From Megalobrama amblycephala (taxonomy: Eukaryota > Chordata > Actinopteri > Cypriniformes > Xenocyprididae), in NCBI RefSeq assembly GCF_018812025.1, contig NC_063052.1, positions 21,142,414 through 21,206,413 of the forward strand: a stretch of 64,000 bases of DNA. Reading direction: 5' to 3'. Shown in pieces: positions 38,226 through 49,379 of this stretch. A program made the translations under genes and the position numbers. Position 1 is the first letter of the stretch; the number at the start of each line of letters is the position of its first letter. Under the pieces are notes generated by a model. That model was not told the DNA's origin. It saw only the letters and a list, made by a program, of their open reading frames with translations, and did no database searches.

Positions 38226-38540
38226 GAATTCCTAAAAGTCGGCCGCTTCGCTCTCAAGCCCGGTGGCCGCTTCGCTCTCAAGTCAGCCGGCCGCTTCGCA
38301 CTCAAGCCCGGCGGCCGCTTCGCACTCAAGCCCGGCGGCCGCTTCGCACTCAAGCCCGGCGGTCGCTTCGCACTCAAGCCCGGCGGTCGCAACGCTCTCA
38401 AGCCCGCCGGTCGCAACGCTCTCAAGCTCGCCGGATGCTTCGCAAGCAAGTTCGCCTGTTGCAACGCTCTCAAGCTCGCCGGTTGCAACGCTCTCAAGCT
38501 CGCCGGTTGCAACGCTCTCAAGCTCGCCGGTTGCGACGCG
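38226..38540 (+). repeat. 24-bp tandem array inside the Gypsy-like element
   Basis: About 12 units of GCCGCTTCGCACTCAAGCCC with four further bases, drifting to GCCGGTTGCAACGCTCTCAA. The 24-bp length keeps every frame open, so long ORFs appear on both strands; in the frame from 38263 it reads as 8-residue Ser/Ala-rich units. Confidence 0.85.
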
Positions 38541-38807
38541 TTCAGACGCTCTGGACACGATGGACAAAAGGGCTGCTTTGCCAGTGCCCTCGGGCAAGAT
38601 GGCCACCCCTGCGGTGCGTAAGGATGCAGGGGGCGTTCCAGCCACTGAGTCCGCTCCAGAATCCGCTCCAACCAGTGAACCATCGCCTCACCCTCAGAAG
38701 AGGAGGAGGAGGAGGAGGAGGAAGAAGGCGTCCTTCTCTCCTCAAGACCCAGACGCCCTTCAAGAGGCCGCTGTGGGCCTGGAGACCATTCCAGAGGTCT
38801 CTTCTGC

Positions 38808-39085
38808 TCCGCCCAAGCGCCTTGCCCTGCCGGCGCCACCTGTGCTCCTCGCCCTGCCGGCGCCGCCTGAGCTCCTCGCCCTGCCGGCGCCGCCTGAGCT
38901 CCTCGCCCTGCCGGCGCCGCCTGAGCTCCTCGCCCTGCGGCGCCGCCTGAGCTCCTCGCCCTGCCGGCGCCGCCTGAGCTCCTCGCCCTGCCGGCGCCGC
39001 CTGAGCTCCTCGCCCTGCCGGCGCCGCCTGAGCTCCTCGCCCTGCCGGCGCCGCCCAAACGCCTTGCCCTGCCGGCATCATCCAA
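38808..39085 (+). repeat. 27-bp tandem array inside the Gypsy-like element
   Basis: About nine units containing CTGCCGGCGCCGCCTGAGCT. In one frame they read as 9-residue Leu/Pro/Ala units. One C is missing near 38937 (CTGCGG for CTGCCGG), which shifts the frame from Pro-rich to Arg/Ser-rich. Minus-strand collagen-like ORFs over it are frame shadows. Confidence 0.85.
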
Positions 39086-39279
39086 GCTCCTTGCCCATCA
39101 ACCCGCTACATACTCCGTTGATTTCCCCAAGAACTTTTTGGGGGGGGGCAGTATACCTAGGGGTGGGGAGCTTGTGGGTGGGGACCCTGCTCAACCATGG
39201 CCTTTAAGGGCCTCTGAACTACTATGGCCATTCATGGACTGTAGGCCACTAGGGCCATGTATGGACTCTGTCCTGCCGT

Positions 39280-39505
39280 GGCCGTCCAAGCCACCTGACC
39301 TGCCGTGGCCGTCCAAGCCACCTGACCTGCCGTGGCTGTCCGAACCACCTGACCTGCCGTGGCCGCCCGAGCCACCTGACCTGCCGTGGCTGTCCGAACC
39401 ACCTGACCTGCCGTGGTTGCCTGAACCACCCGACCTGCCGTGGCCGCCCAGGCCACCTGACCTGCCGTGGCCGCCCGAGCCACCTGACCCACCGTGGCTG
39501 CCTGA
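39280..39505 (+). repeat. Second 27-bp tandem array (LPWPSEPPD-type)
   Basis: About eight units of CTGCCGTGGCCGTCCAAGCC plus seven bases encode LPWPSKPPD-like 9-residue repeats in the ORF 39138-39632. That ORF ends at the 3' LTR. I infer a retroelement-derived structural protein tail, not a host gene. Confidence 0.75.
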
Positions 39506-40818
39506 GTCCCTGGGGCTGCATTGGAGATCCCGTTCCCGGCTGCTGTTAGATCTCCAATGCACCCACCCCCCCCTCCCTAGCTGTTCCTTTACGTCGCGAG
39601 GACGCGCCTTCCGGGAGGGGGGCGTTATGTAACGATCACCGTCTGTTCCTGTCACTCCCCGGACTACACTTCCCACAATTCTCCCTGTCAGTCACATGTT
39701 CACTTCACACCAATCACCTGTTGCCACATCCACCCTAGCACACCACACTGATTACCACACCCAGCTGCAGCTCATTAACAGGACTATAAAGGACTTCCAA
39801 ACACACCACCTCACCGCGAAGTATTGTTTAACTGTTGTTGCAATTTCTGAGCGTTTCTATCCTGTCTGCCTACTTGTTATCGTTCCTGCCTGTTTCTTGT
39901 TTTCGTCCCATTGCTGCCTGTCCTGATCCTTGCCTCGTATACTGTTCTGTGAGTGATATCTGCCTGCCTTTTGACCTACCGCCTGTACCCTGACTACGAC
40001 CCTGCCTGTCCTTTGCTGCTTCCGTTTGTTCCTGATTGACTCTGCCTGTACGACCATTCTCACTGTAAATAAAACGCTGCACTTGGATCTCCAGCCTGAG
40101 TCTCCATTCGTAACAACAGCAGAATCATCAGACTAGGTAAGCAAGCAAGGACAATAGCGAAAAATGGCAGATGGAGCAATAATAACTGACATGATCCATG
40201 ATTACATGATATTTTTAGTGATATTTGTAAATTGTCTTTCTAAATGTTTTGTTAGCATGTTGCTAATGTACTGTTAAATGTGGTTAAAGTTACCATCATT
40301 TATTACTGTATTCGTGGAGACAAGAGCCATCGCTATTTTCATTTTTAAACACTTGCAGTCTGTATAATTCATAAACACAACTATATTCTTTGTAAATCTC
40401 TCCAACAGTGTGGCATTAGCCTGTTAGCCACAGAGCATATAGCCTCAAACTCATTCAGAATCAAATGTTAAACATCCAAATAAATACTATACTCACAGGA
40501 ATCAATGCATGCATGCAGCATGAATGACGAACATCTTGTAAAGATCCATTTGAGGGTTATATTAGCTGTGTGAACTTTGTTTATGCACTGTATAACTGCA
40601 CTTATAGTCGAAAGCTCGGGAAAGCAGGGAGCGAGAGATTTAAAGGGACTACGCAGCCTGAATTGACACATAGTTAATGATGCCCCAAAATAGGCAGATA
40701 AAAAAATTAATTAAATAAAATCTATGGGGTATTTTGAGCTGAAACTTCACAGACACATTAAGGGGACACCTTAGACTTATATTACATCTTTTGAAAAGAT
40801 ATTCTACGGCACCTTTAA

Positions 40819-41572
40819 AGTTCACACAGTCCCGCTAATTTGATCCAAGTTTACCTAGTCAAGATAATTGCGCGTACACGCTTTTCTTAAGCAGCCCTAG
40901 AGGTCGATCATGGATCAAATTGATCCACCATAGGTAAAAGCATACATTTTGTGCTATTTTATGCATTTGAGACGTGGTGTTTTCCTCAGTGCATAACTTA
41001 CTTTTCACAAGTTTATTCTCCATCTGAAAATGTTATAAAGTCATGCAAATATTTACATTTTGCTGCTAAACTTCACAGTGAACAAGCGCTGCTGCGCGCA
41101 TGTGCACTAAACAGACGGAACGCAATAGAAGCGCAATAATTCTGACTAAAATATACATTTTGCTAAAATATTTGATGTTGGACATTAAATGTGCCTTATG
41201 TACAATTTTAAACCTACAAGTAAGTGTATTTTTTATGATAGTAACTGTAAATGGACAATTATAATGGGGTTAATCAATATACTTTAGGCCAATTACTGAG
41301 TTTAGATTAAGTTTACCAATTAAAATTTAGTCTGTGCATATTTATTTTAATTTTTAATTTTGTGATTTTATTTTATTTTATTTAATTTCTGCTCTTCTAA
41401 TAACCATACAAGGTACTACAGCTGCCAAACAAATCCAGAGAGAAATGTTTACATATATTTTAAAACAATCTAATCTTGGGCACAAAACATTTAGCCAGTA
41501 AGAAAAGAAAACCTATAGGTTACACACTCACACACACACACACACACCAAACACACACACATACATACAAAT

Positions 41573-41622
<50 letters not shown>

Positions 41623-41719
41623 CCAGAGTATAGAGGTCTATATTTTAGTAAATATGGGCCTTGGAAAAGGCTAGCTGACTTTATTGTGCTTTGACTACAG
41701 TGGGTAGTTCACAACCATC
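40819..41719. other. Intergenic with a CA/TA microsatellite
   Basis: No gene is seen. CA units (41525-41575) run into TA units (41578-41616). A short inverted pair around TTTGATCCAAG / GATCAAATTGATCC (40848, 40914) may be a repeat remnant. Confidence 0.5.
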
Positions 41720-43335
41720 CATGTCACTTCTGCAGGCTGCATATTACTCTGTCACTCTTTTCATAGCTTTTGCTGGCTTTTTTGCCGTTCCCCTTTTAAA
41801 AGAGTAAAGTCCCTAAAAGAGCTTACACAAGTAGAGCTTGCGTCTTTTTAAAGATGCCATTCTATTTGTATGTTTCTGGATGCGGTCGTTTCCTGTCCTC
41901 ACTGACGGCCACGATCACTGTTTCACATGTCTTGGCGTGTGCTGAAACGATGTTCGTGGGTGTTTCATGTTTTCGTATCAGAACATGATCATGTGATGAA
42001 TACATTCAAAGGCAGGATAGCGGTCCCACTGAAATTCTTTCAGAGGCTCCTGGGGCATATGGCAGCCGCAGCGGCAGTAACCCTGCTCAGTTTGCTTCAT
42101 ATGAAACCGCTTCAACACTGCCTTCACGGCCGAGTCCTGAGATGGGCGTGGCAACGTGGCACTTTCCGGGTGGCAATCACTCCGGAGTGCTGCCAAGCCT
42201 TCAGCCCGTGGTCGGACCCCTTGTTTCTTTGGGCTGGAGTGCCCCTAGAGCAGGTGTCCCGGCATGCTGTGGTCTTCACGGATGCCTCTGCCACCGGCTG
42301 GGGTGCCACGTACAATGGGCATACAGTGTCAGGGGTGTGGACAGGCCCCCAACTGCACTGGCACATCAACTGCCTCGAGTTGCTAGCGGTATGCCTTGCC
42401 CTGAGCCGCCTCAAAGGGCTGCTACGGGGCAAGCATGTACTGGTCCGTATGGACAACACTGCGACCATTGCGTACATCAACCGTCAAGATGGTCTGCGCT
42501 CCCGACGCATGTCGCAACTCGCCCGGCATCTCCTCCTCTGGAGTCAGAAGCATCTGAGGTCACCTCGAGCCATTCATGTCCCCGGTATGCTCAACCGTGC
42601 GGCCGACGAGCTCTCATGAGTGGCGCTGCCGGGAGAGTGGCAACTCCACCCCCAGGTGGTCCAGCTGATCTGCAGAGAGTTCGGAGAGGCTCAGGTAGAC
42701 CTGTTTGCCTCACCAGAAACCTCCCACTGCCAGTTGTTTTACTCCCTGTCCGAGGGAACACTCGGGACAGATGCACTGGCACACAGCTGGCCCGGGGCCT
42801 TCACAAATATGCGTTTCCCCCAGTGAGCCTACTTGCACAGACATTGTGCAAAGTCAGGGAGGACGAGGAGCAGGTCCTGCTAGTTGTGCCCTATTGGCCC
42901 AACCGGACCTGGTTCCTGGAACTCTCACTCCTCGTGACAGCCCCTCCCTGGCCCATTCCTCTGAGGAAGGACCTTCTTTCTCAGAAACAGGGCATAATTT
43001 GGTACCTCTGGAAACTCCATGTCTGGTCCCTGGATGGGACGCGGAGGTTCTAGGTGACTTACCCCCCAAGGTACTTAGGGAACGGAGATGTATGTCCCAT
43101 CGCCACAGTCGCTGTACCCCACTGATGCTGCCACCTAACCGGTTCGGCTCCTCAGCGAAAACCTGAAGATGCAACACACCTGCTGATGCATATGATTGCA
43201 TGCCAATGTGCATTGGCTCCTTTTAGTTACACTTGAAGTAGATTGGCCTCTCTAGCGAGATTCCTATTCGTCGGTCTGTCCGACGTATGTTCCCCTTCAG
43301 GGAACAAGGGTTACCTTTGTAACCGAGACGTTACT
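41720..43335 (+). mobile_element. DIRS-like tyrosine-recombinase retrotransposon, deleted remnant
   Basis: A gag-like start at 41854 (MPFYLYVSGCGR) joins after about 45 codons to the end of the reverse transcriptase region and a full RNase H domain (41990-42616). FTDASATGWGA, NCLELLAV, RMDNTATIAYIN and NRAAD carry the four acidic positions. A TGA at 42617-42619 stops the frame, and beyond about 42826 the homology continues in another frame to 43050. The right part (43262-43335) has GTCGGTCTGTCCGACGTATG and GTTCCCCTTCAGGGAAC, the inverted motifs at the ends of such elements. The methyltransferase-like and recombinase parts are missing. It is a dead copy. Confidence 0.8.
42617..42619 (+). pseudogene. 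In-frame stop disabling the DIRS RNase H region
   Basis: TGA follows the AADELS codons. Related elements usually carry an arginine here, so a CGA to TGA change at a CpG is the simplest explanation (inference). Confidence 0.6.
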
Positions 43336-43619
43336 TTTGTTATATTTTCACACTTAAAACAATGATTTGGTAATCCTCTTGTACCACTGTCCTCTTTTGT
43401 GCTAAGAAATAAGTCTCCTGACAGTTCTCTCCCAAGTGGTTACATTTTTGTCAGTATTAAGTCTGAGAATGATTCAGTGGGCTACATAACACTTAATTTT
43501 TAAGAAATTACTTCTCTTTAAATGTTTTGGTTCATTATTCATACCTTTTAATAAAAAATTGTCTTAAATTTACACCATTTTTTTAATTTATTTCGCTCTA
43601 TTTAGTAAATGTGTATATA

Positions 43620-45247
43620 CAGTGGGTACGGAAAGTATTTAGACCCCCTTAATTTTTTCACTCTTTGTTATATTGCAGCCATTTGCTAAAATCATTTAAG
43701 TTCATTTTTTTCCTCATTAATGTACACACAGCACCCCATATTGACAGAAAAACACAGAATTGTTAACATTTTTTGCAGATTTATTAAAAAAGAAAAACTG
43801 AAATATCACATGGTCCTAACTATTCAGACCCTTTGCTGTGACACTCATATATTTAACTCAGGTGCTGTCCATTTCTTCTGATCATCCTTGAGATGGCTCT
43901 ACACCTTTATTTGAGTCCAGCTGTGTTTGGTTATACTGATTGGACTTGATTAGGAAAGCCACACACCTGTCTATATAAGACCTTACAGCTCACAGTGCAT
44001 GTCAGAGCAAATGAGAATCATGAGGGCAAAGGAACTGCCTGAAGAGCTCAGAGACAGAATTGTGGCAAGGCACAGATCTGGCCAAGGTTACAAAAAAATT
44101 TCTGCTGCACTTAAGGTTCCTAAGAGCACAGTGGCCTTCATAATCCTTAAATGGAAGACGTTTGGGACGATCAGAACCCTTCCTAGAGCTGGCCGTCCGG
44201 CCAAACTGAGCTATCGGGGGAGAAGAGCCTTGGTGAGAGAGGTAAAGAAGAACCCAAAGATCACTGTGGCTGAGCTCCAGAGATGCAGTCTGGAGATGGG
44301 AGAAAGTTGTAGAAAGTCAACCATCACTGCAGCCCTCCACCAGTCGGGGCTTTATGGCAGAGAGGCCCGACGGAAGCCTCTCCTCAGTGCAAGACACATG
44401 AAAGCCTGCATGGAGTTTGCGAAAAAACACCTGAAGGACTCCGAGATGGTAAGAAATAAGATTCTCTGGTCTGATGAGACCAAAATAGAACTTTTTGGCT
44501 TTAATTCTAAGCGGTATGTGTGGAGAAAACCAGGCACTGCTCATCACCTGTCCAATACAGTCCCAAAAGTGAAGCATGGTGGTGGCAGCATCATGCTGTG
44601 GGGGTGTTTTTCAGCTGCAGGGACAGGACGACTGGTTGCAATCGAGGAAAAGATGAATGCGGCCAAGTACAGGGATATCCTGGATGAAAACCTTCTCCAG
44701 AGTGCTCAGGACCTCAGACTGGGCCGAAGGTTTACCTTCCAACAAGACAATGACCCTAAGCACACAGCTACAATAACGAAGGATTGGCTTCACAACAACT
44801 CCGTGACTGTTCTTGAATGGCCCAGCCAGAGCCCTGACTTAAACCCAATTGAGCATCTCTGGAGAGACCTAAAAATGGCTGTCCACCAACGTTTACCATC
44901 CAACCTGATAGAACTGGAGAGGATCTGCAAGGAGGAATGGCAGAGGATCCCCAAATCCAGGTGTGAAAAACTTGTTGCATCTTTCCCAAAAAGACTCATG
45001 GCTGTATTAGATCAAAAGGGTGCTTCTACTAAATACTGAGCAAAGGGTCTGAATACTTAGGACCATGTGATATTTCAGTTTTTCTTTTTTAATAAATCTG
45101 CAAAAATGGCAATAATTCTGTGTTTTTCTGTCAATATGGGGTGCTGTGTGTACATTAATGAGGAAAAAAAATGAACAAATGATTTTGTTCAAATGGCTGC
45201 AATATAGCAAATGGCTGCAATATAACAAAAAGTGAAAAATTTAAGGG
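43620..45247. mobile_element. Tc1-like DNA transposon with clipped 3' end
   Basis: The left inverted repeat (43620-43837) starts CAGTGGGTACGGAAAG after TA at 43618-43619 and has an inner repeat of the outer motif (TATTCAGACCC), an IR/DR layout. The right inverted repeat (about 45040-45247) matches it inwards but stops at TTTAAGGG, so the outermost 26 or so bases with the CAGTGGG end are gone. It also has an 18-bp tandem duplication (45191-45226). An intact transposase lies between. Confidence 0.92.
43999..45039 (+). CDS. Tc1/mariner transposase, DD34E, apparently intact
   Basis: The ORF has 346 residues plus stop, the usual length for Tc1 transposases. The N-terminal paired-type helix-turn-helix covers about residues 15-60 (RSGQGYKKISAALKVPKSTV), followed by a GRPAK hook and a second helix-turn-helix region. 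The catalytic triad is D159 (WSDETK), D250 (QQDNDPKHT) and E285 (NPIEHLW), with 34 residues between the last two. The glycine-rich box KHGGGSIMLWG is present. I see no frameshift or stop. It cuts and pastes DNA at TA sites; with its own right end clipped it could only act on other copies. Confidence 0.93.
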   Translation: MSEQMRIMRAKELPEELRDRIVARHRSGQGYKKISAALKVPKSTVAFIILKWKTFGTIRTLPRAGRPAKLSYRGRRALVREVKKNPKITVAELQRCSLEMGESCRKSTITAALHQSGLYGREARRKPLLSARHMKACMEFAKKHLKDSEMVRNKILWSDETKIELFGFNSKRYVWRKPGTAHHLSNTVPKVKHGGGSIMLWGCFSAAGTGRLVAIEEKMNAAKYRDILDENLLQSAQDLRLGRRFTFQQDNDPKHTATITKDWLHNNSVTVLEWPSQSPDLNPIEHLWRDLKMAVHQRLPSNLIELERICKEEWQRIPKSRCEKLVASFPKRLMAVLDQKGASTKY

Positions 45248-45491
45248 CAATAAGGACAATAAATCTGACTAACTAAAATAAGCCTGGCTTGTTTTCTAAT
45301 CTGACATATTTTAACCCTACAGCACAGCGTTGCCCTCGGGCAACAGAAAGTTTTCTTAAGCCCCATGTTCAGTACATGTTTCTTTAAATGAATGCAACCA
45401 ATTAGAATGGTCAAAAATTAATCAAAGAACAGAAGAAGAAAAAAAATGTTTTATCAATAAAATGTTCCCAAATGATCCAAGAAATGATGTG

Positions 45492-47532
45492 CAGGGACGG
45501 ATTATGGGTTGTGTGGGCCCCCCCCCTTAAAAAAAAAAAAAAAAAAAGGGCAGCATTGTCTGGGATAGCTAGCTGTTACGTCATCATGCCACTTGTGGGT
45601 CCAAACTAGTGCGGCGTACGCGTACCGTGTTGTAAAAGCAGAATGATGTTGACACCGCAGTTGTACAGAGCCACGCCTCCTGTCACTCACTCAGAGCAGC
45701 GGCAGGCCTCGAGACTCTCTCTTGGTCCAGTGGAAGGGTTTTTGTTATATAACAACCGATATGACAACTTTAGCACATTTATCAGCTATACATTCATTCA
45801 GTGTTTCCCATTAATGACCCTGTACTGCCGCCACCGTTTCATAATGAACTGAACATTTAAAACATACTACGTTTTACAACGAGCTAAAATCGAAACCGTG
45901 ATATGGCTTTGTGCCTATATAAAACAGCAAAATACAGCGATTAATTATATATACACTCTGTCTGTGCTGCGTGTTTTAAAGAGAAGTGCGCACATCTGCG
46001 CACGCGATCGGCTGGTGATCTGGTGATCAAAATAAAAGCTTAAGGATTTATCTTTTAAAAAGAAATCGTACAAAAGTATTGTAAAAAAGATGTTTGAACC
46101 CTTTTTAATGTCCAGGTACAAGTCAATGCTGTTTCTTTGTTCAATTTGCACACTGTACATGGGAGTCCAATGTGAAAAAAACTGTTATTAACACCAACTT
46201 TCTCAAATTAATTCAAATATTTATTATTTGTAGTGTCATTATTGATGTCACGTACATTCACATCAGAAGAGACCAGAGCGACGAAAGTCATTATTTCTCG
46301 GCGAATTGGCCGAACAAAGCAAATTCACTGGCAGCGAAGCGAATTGGGCGGGCCAGAGCGAAAAAGAGAAGTTAAAAGTCAGTTAACCTTATGTAATGTG
46401 TTATGACGCGGTTCGGTGAAAACCAATTCTAATATATAGATTTACCAACGCCCCACGGTAACAGGCTAAATCAAACATTCCAATGAGCGAACAAAGTGAA
46501 TAAAGCAAATTCAACAACGAAGCTTCTTCAAGGACCTTGGCGACGTGTTCGCTTTGGTCTCTCCTGGTGTGAACGTACAGTGAGAGCCATGTTGGGGCAC
46601 GGTTAGTGATCACACTACATGTGTACCGTGTCCAGCTGAACCATGCCAGAATCCACCTGTGTACCATATCCCCGTACAGAACGGAGTGATCAGGGATGTA
46701 GTGGTAAAATAAGAATTCTGTGATCACATTTTGTGCATAAACTATACTATGATGTGCATTTAGATCAATTGAGAAGTGGGTAAACTCTAATTCTGAAATT
46801 TCAGAGGTGGGTAAACCGTGTTTACTTGCGTTTAGCCTCCACTACAGCCCTGGGAGTGATTACACCGGTCAAACTCTTACACTGCTACACTGGTCTGGGG
46901 GCCACTCAGCGGGCAGGTTAACCGCCTCCATCCCACCATGCTACCGCTCCCTAGTCAGAGGGCCTTCTGTAAGGCTGTTAACACGCCCCCCTCCCCTCCC
47001 CCCAGAAGCCAGGGGCCCCATGGTAGGGGCCCTTGTAATCAGATGGCCCTCTAAAGGTACACTACACCCTCCTCCCTAGCCTAGGGCCTCCTAGTAGGGC
47101 CCTCATAATCAGAGGGCCCTCTAAAAGCCCCCATCCTCCCTATGGCCCCCTGGTAGCCAGAAGCCAGGACCATAATAGGAGGGCCTAAGAGGGCCTTCTA
47201 AAAGTAGGCTCCCATGCACCCATTTCCCTTTAAAGTTCCTATAGCAGGGCCGGGGGCCCCCTGAAAGCACCGACCTCCCCCCCCACCACCACCAGCACCA
47301 CCACCACAACCACCACAATTCAAGGGCCCTTGGCAGCCAAATGCCCTCCCTATAGGGTCAGGGGCCCTTGTAGGCAGAGGATCAAAGAATGTAGGCCCTC
47401 TAAAATAGACAAACGAAAATACATTGTTGATAAGCGTTGCAAATTGTTTTGGGCTAGGGGCCCCACGGGCCCCCTGCACCCCTAGGGCCCCTGGGCAGCG
47501 GCCCCGCTGGCCCGGTTCGTAATCCGTCCCTG
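45492..47532. mobile_element. hAT-like element with 8-bp target duplication, 2.0 kb
   Basis: CAGGGACGGATTA at the left and TAATCCGTCCCTG at the right are inverted repeats. ATGATGTG occurs directly before (45484-45491) and after (47533-47540). The right third (46850-47500) is built from many degenerate copies of AGAGGGCCCTCTAAAAG. The ORFs (up to 122 aa) show no hAT transposase domain. Non-autonomous. Confidence 0.85.
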
Positions 47533-47540
47533 ATGATGTG

Positions 47541-47990
47541 GTATCGTTTTTATCACGTACCATCAAAATGTGAACATTAGAGGGTTAAGATATGTCAGTG
47601 CAAGTTGCTTTCATTTCAAACAGCTCAAACATGCAATTTAGTCTGGGACTAGGTTTAAGCCTTGTCTGTGAAACTGGGGATAGAGGTTTTAGTTTATGAA
47701 AAATATTTATGAACATTTTTAATATAAAATATATATTTCATAAAACATGTTGAACTCAAAAATTCTAAGAAAATCAAAGCCATTAATTTAAACAAGTTGT
47801 GTTCTAAATTTGAGGTTGTCTCAAAAAACAAACAAACAAACAAACAAACAAACAAAAAAACCTTTCAGTAAGATTTTGTTTGGGTGCAATACTAAACTTT
47901 TTCCATTAGATGCCAGCAAAGCTTACCTGGTGAGATTTGTGATTTGCAGTACAGTATAATTTCTCTCACTCTCTTTCTCTCTCTCAAACA
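47541..47990. other. Intergenic with repeat fragment and CAAA microsatellite
   Basis: 47589-47681 is a piece of the family at 21546-21768 (TTTAAGCCTTGTCTGTGAAA). AAAC units lie at about 47826-47858. No gene is seen. Confidence 0.55.
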
Positions 47991-49378
47991 TTACTTACAT
48001 TTTTTTTATAGTATAGACAAAAAAACACACATTGACCCACACATTTATAGCTGCAGAATTTATTGCCTCTCCCTGTGACTTTAATTTTTGGAACTCTTCA
48101 AGGACAACGGGTCGGGGTGGGGGAATTGCCACTATTTTCAAGAACTGTTTTAAATGCAAGACTGTATCGGTGGATAGATTTGTTAGTTTCGAGAAGCAAG
48201 TATTTAAAGTGGACTTAATTAGGCCGGTTAATTGTACACTTATATACAGACCTCCTAACCATAACATAGAATTTATTTGTGAATTCTCTGAACTGTTATC
48301 TTCCTTGATATCAAGTTGTGATAGCCTTGTCATATTAAGAGATTTTAATATCCATATTTGTTGCCCAGATAAGCTTCTAGTACAAGATTTCTCATCCTTG
48401 CTTGAATCTTTTAACCTCACTCAATCTGTAGTGGGCTCTACACACATGCAGGGTCACACACTGGATTTGGTACTGTCCTGGGGGGTTCCGGTGTGTGAAC
48501 TGGCTATAGAAAACTTTGTGCTCTTAGGCCATTTTTTTAATTATTTTTAATGCAATGCTCACTGGGCCAACTACAGGCCCTGAGCCAGTTAATCGTTGTG
48601 TCAGGACCATTAATGCTCTGGTGGTCTCTAAGTTTTCAGAGGCGTTTAACTCCCATACACAGTCACTAGGGATCAATGGGATCCATCTCTATCTAGTCTA
48701 TGGGTTTAGAGGAGTTGTTGGCTGATTTTAACACTGAGTGAGTGTAACATTATTCTGGACTGTATATCTCCATTTAAAAAGGTAAAATCTAAAGCTGTAT
48801 CTCAGCCCTGGATTAACACAGAGAGTTGGTCAATCAGACAAAAATGGAAAAAAGCAGAGAGGAAATGGAAAAAAGATAAGCTCCATGTCTCATATGAGAT
48901 TCTTATTGATTGTATGGTCAATTATCAACAGTATATTAAATCGGCCAAGGCACAGTATTTTTCTGACCTAATCTCAAAGAACCACCATAGTCCGAAAGTC
49001 TTATTCAGTGTAATACATTTTGTCTTAAATATTCAGGGAAAGCTTGTAAAAACTTCTTGAAAATTTTCATGGATAAGATTACAAACATTAGAGCTAGTAT
49101 CTCTAATCCTGTCCTGGATCATGGCTGTCCTTTAGCCCCTCCTGACTTATTTACTGTTGGCCAAATAACTGTTTGAGCCTGTTTACATCCTCTTATCTGT
49201 TAGAGATTATTCATCACCTAAAACCAGCCTGCTGCTCTCTCAGTGTTATTCCACCACATCTGTTAATTCAGGTCTCAGATGTGGTGGGTTCCTCGATCAC
49301 GTCTATAGTGAATCAGAGTTTTATAGAGGGGCTGGTCCCATCTTATTTTAAAAACGCTTTGGTGGTCTCAGTAGTGTT
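47991..49378 (+). mobile_element. LINE fragment (CR1/L2-type) with decayed endonuclease
   Basis: The ORF 48032-48550 holds an APE-type endonuclease: GRGGGIATIF, LIYRPP, then DFNIH and GHTLDLVLSWG. The usual GDFN is RDFN, and the final SDH-like motif reads LGH, losing an active-site Asp. Homology to the linker (QKWKKAERKWKKDK, near 48840) and to the start of the reverse transcriptase continues in broken frames to 49378, where a hAT-like repeat is inserted. The clade assignment is tentative. Confidence 0.7.
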
Positions 49379-49379
49379 A

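Larger units (their letters stand above)
37306..40115 (+). mobile_element. Gypsy-like LTR retrotransposon, degenerate, without pol
   Basis: Two LTR copies (37306-37669 and 39628-40115) share long stretches such as CTGTCTGCCTACTTGTTATC. The 3' LTR has TG...CA ends (TGTAACGATC ... GTAACA), an AATAAA and a purine tract GGGAGGGGGGC just before it. ACAGC flanks both sides (37301-37305, 40116-40120) as a 5-bp target duplication. The interior (37670-39627) has a short gag-like start at 37702, then GC-rich tandem coding-type repeats. No protease, reverse transcriptase or integrase is present, so it is non-autonomous. Confidence 0.78.
37123..40814. mobile_element. TTAA-flanked element (same family as 2709-4512) split by an LTR element
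   Basis: The left end AGGTCTAGAATC is degenerate and the right end ATTCTACGGCACCT is intact; TTAA lies at 37119-37122 and 40815-40818. The segments 37123-37300 and 40116-40814 align with the element at 2709-4512 (for example AATCATCAGACTAGGTAAGC occurs at 3000 and 40126). A Gypsy-type retroelement fills the gap. Confidence 0.8.

Noticed and set aside
38210..39085. 291-aa collagen-like Gly/Ala/Arg ORF on the minus strand and a similar 179-aa ORF
   Set aside because: Shadows of GC-rich 24- and 27-bp tandem arrays, open in all frames because the unit lengths are multiples of three; no known domain.
38226..39505. Regular repeats considered as a CRISPR array
   Set aside because: Units are contiguous without unique spacers and lie inside an LTR element in a fish genome.
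41476..41694. Thr/His/Tyr/Ile ORF
   Set aside because: Translation of a CA/TA microsatellite.
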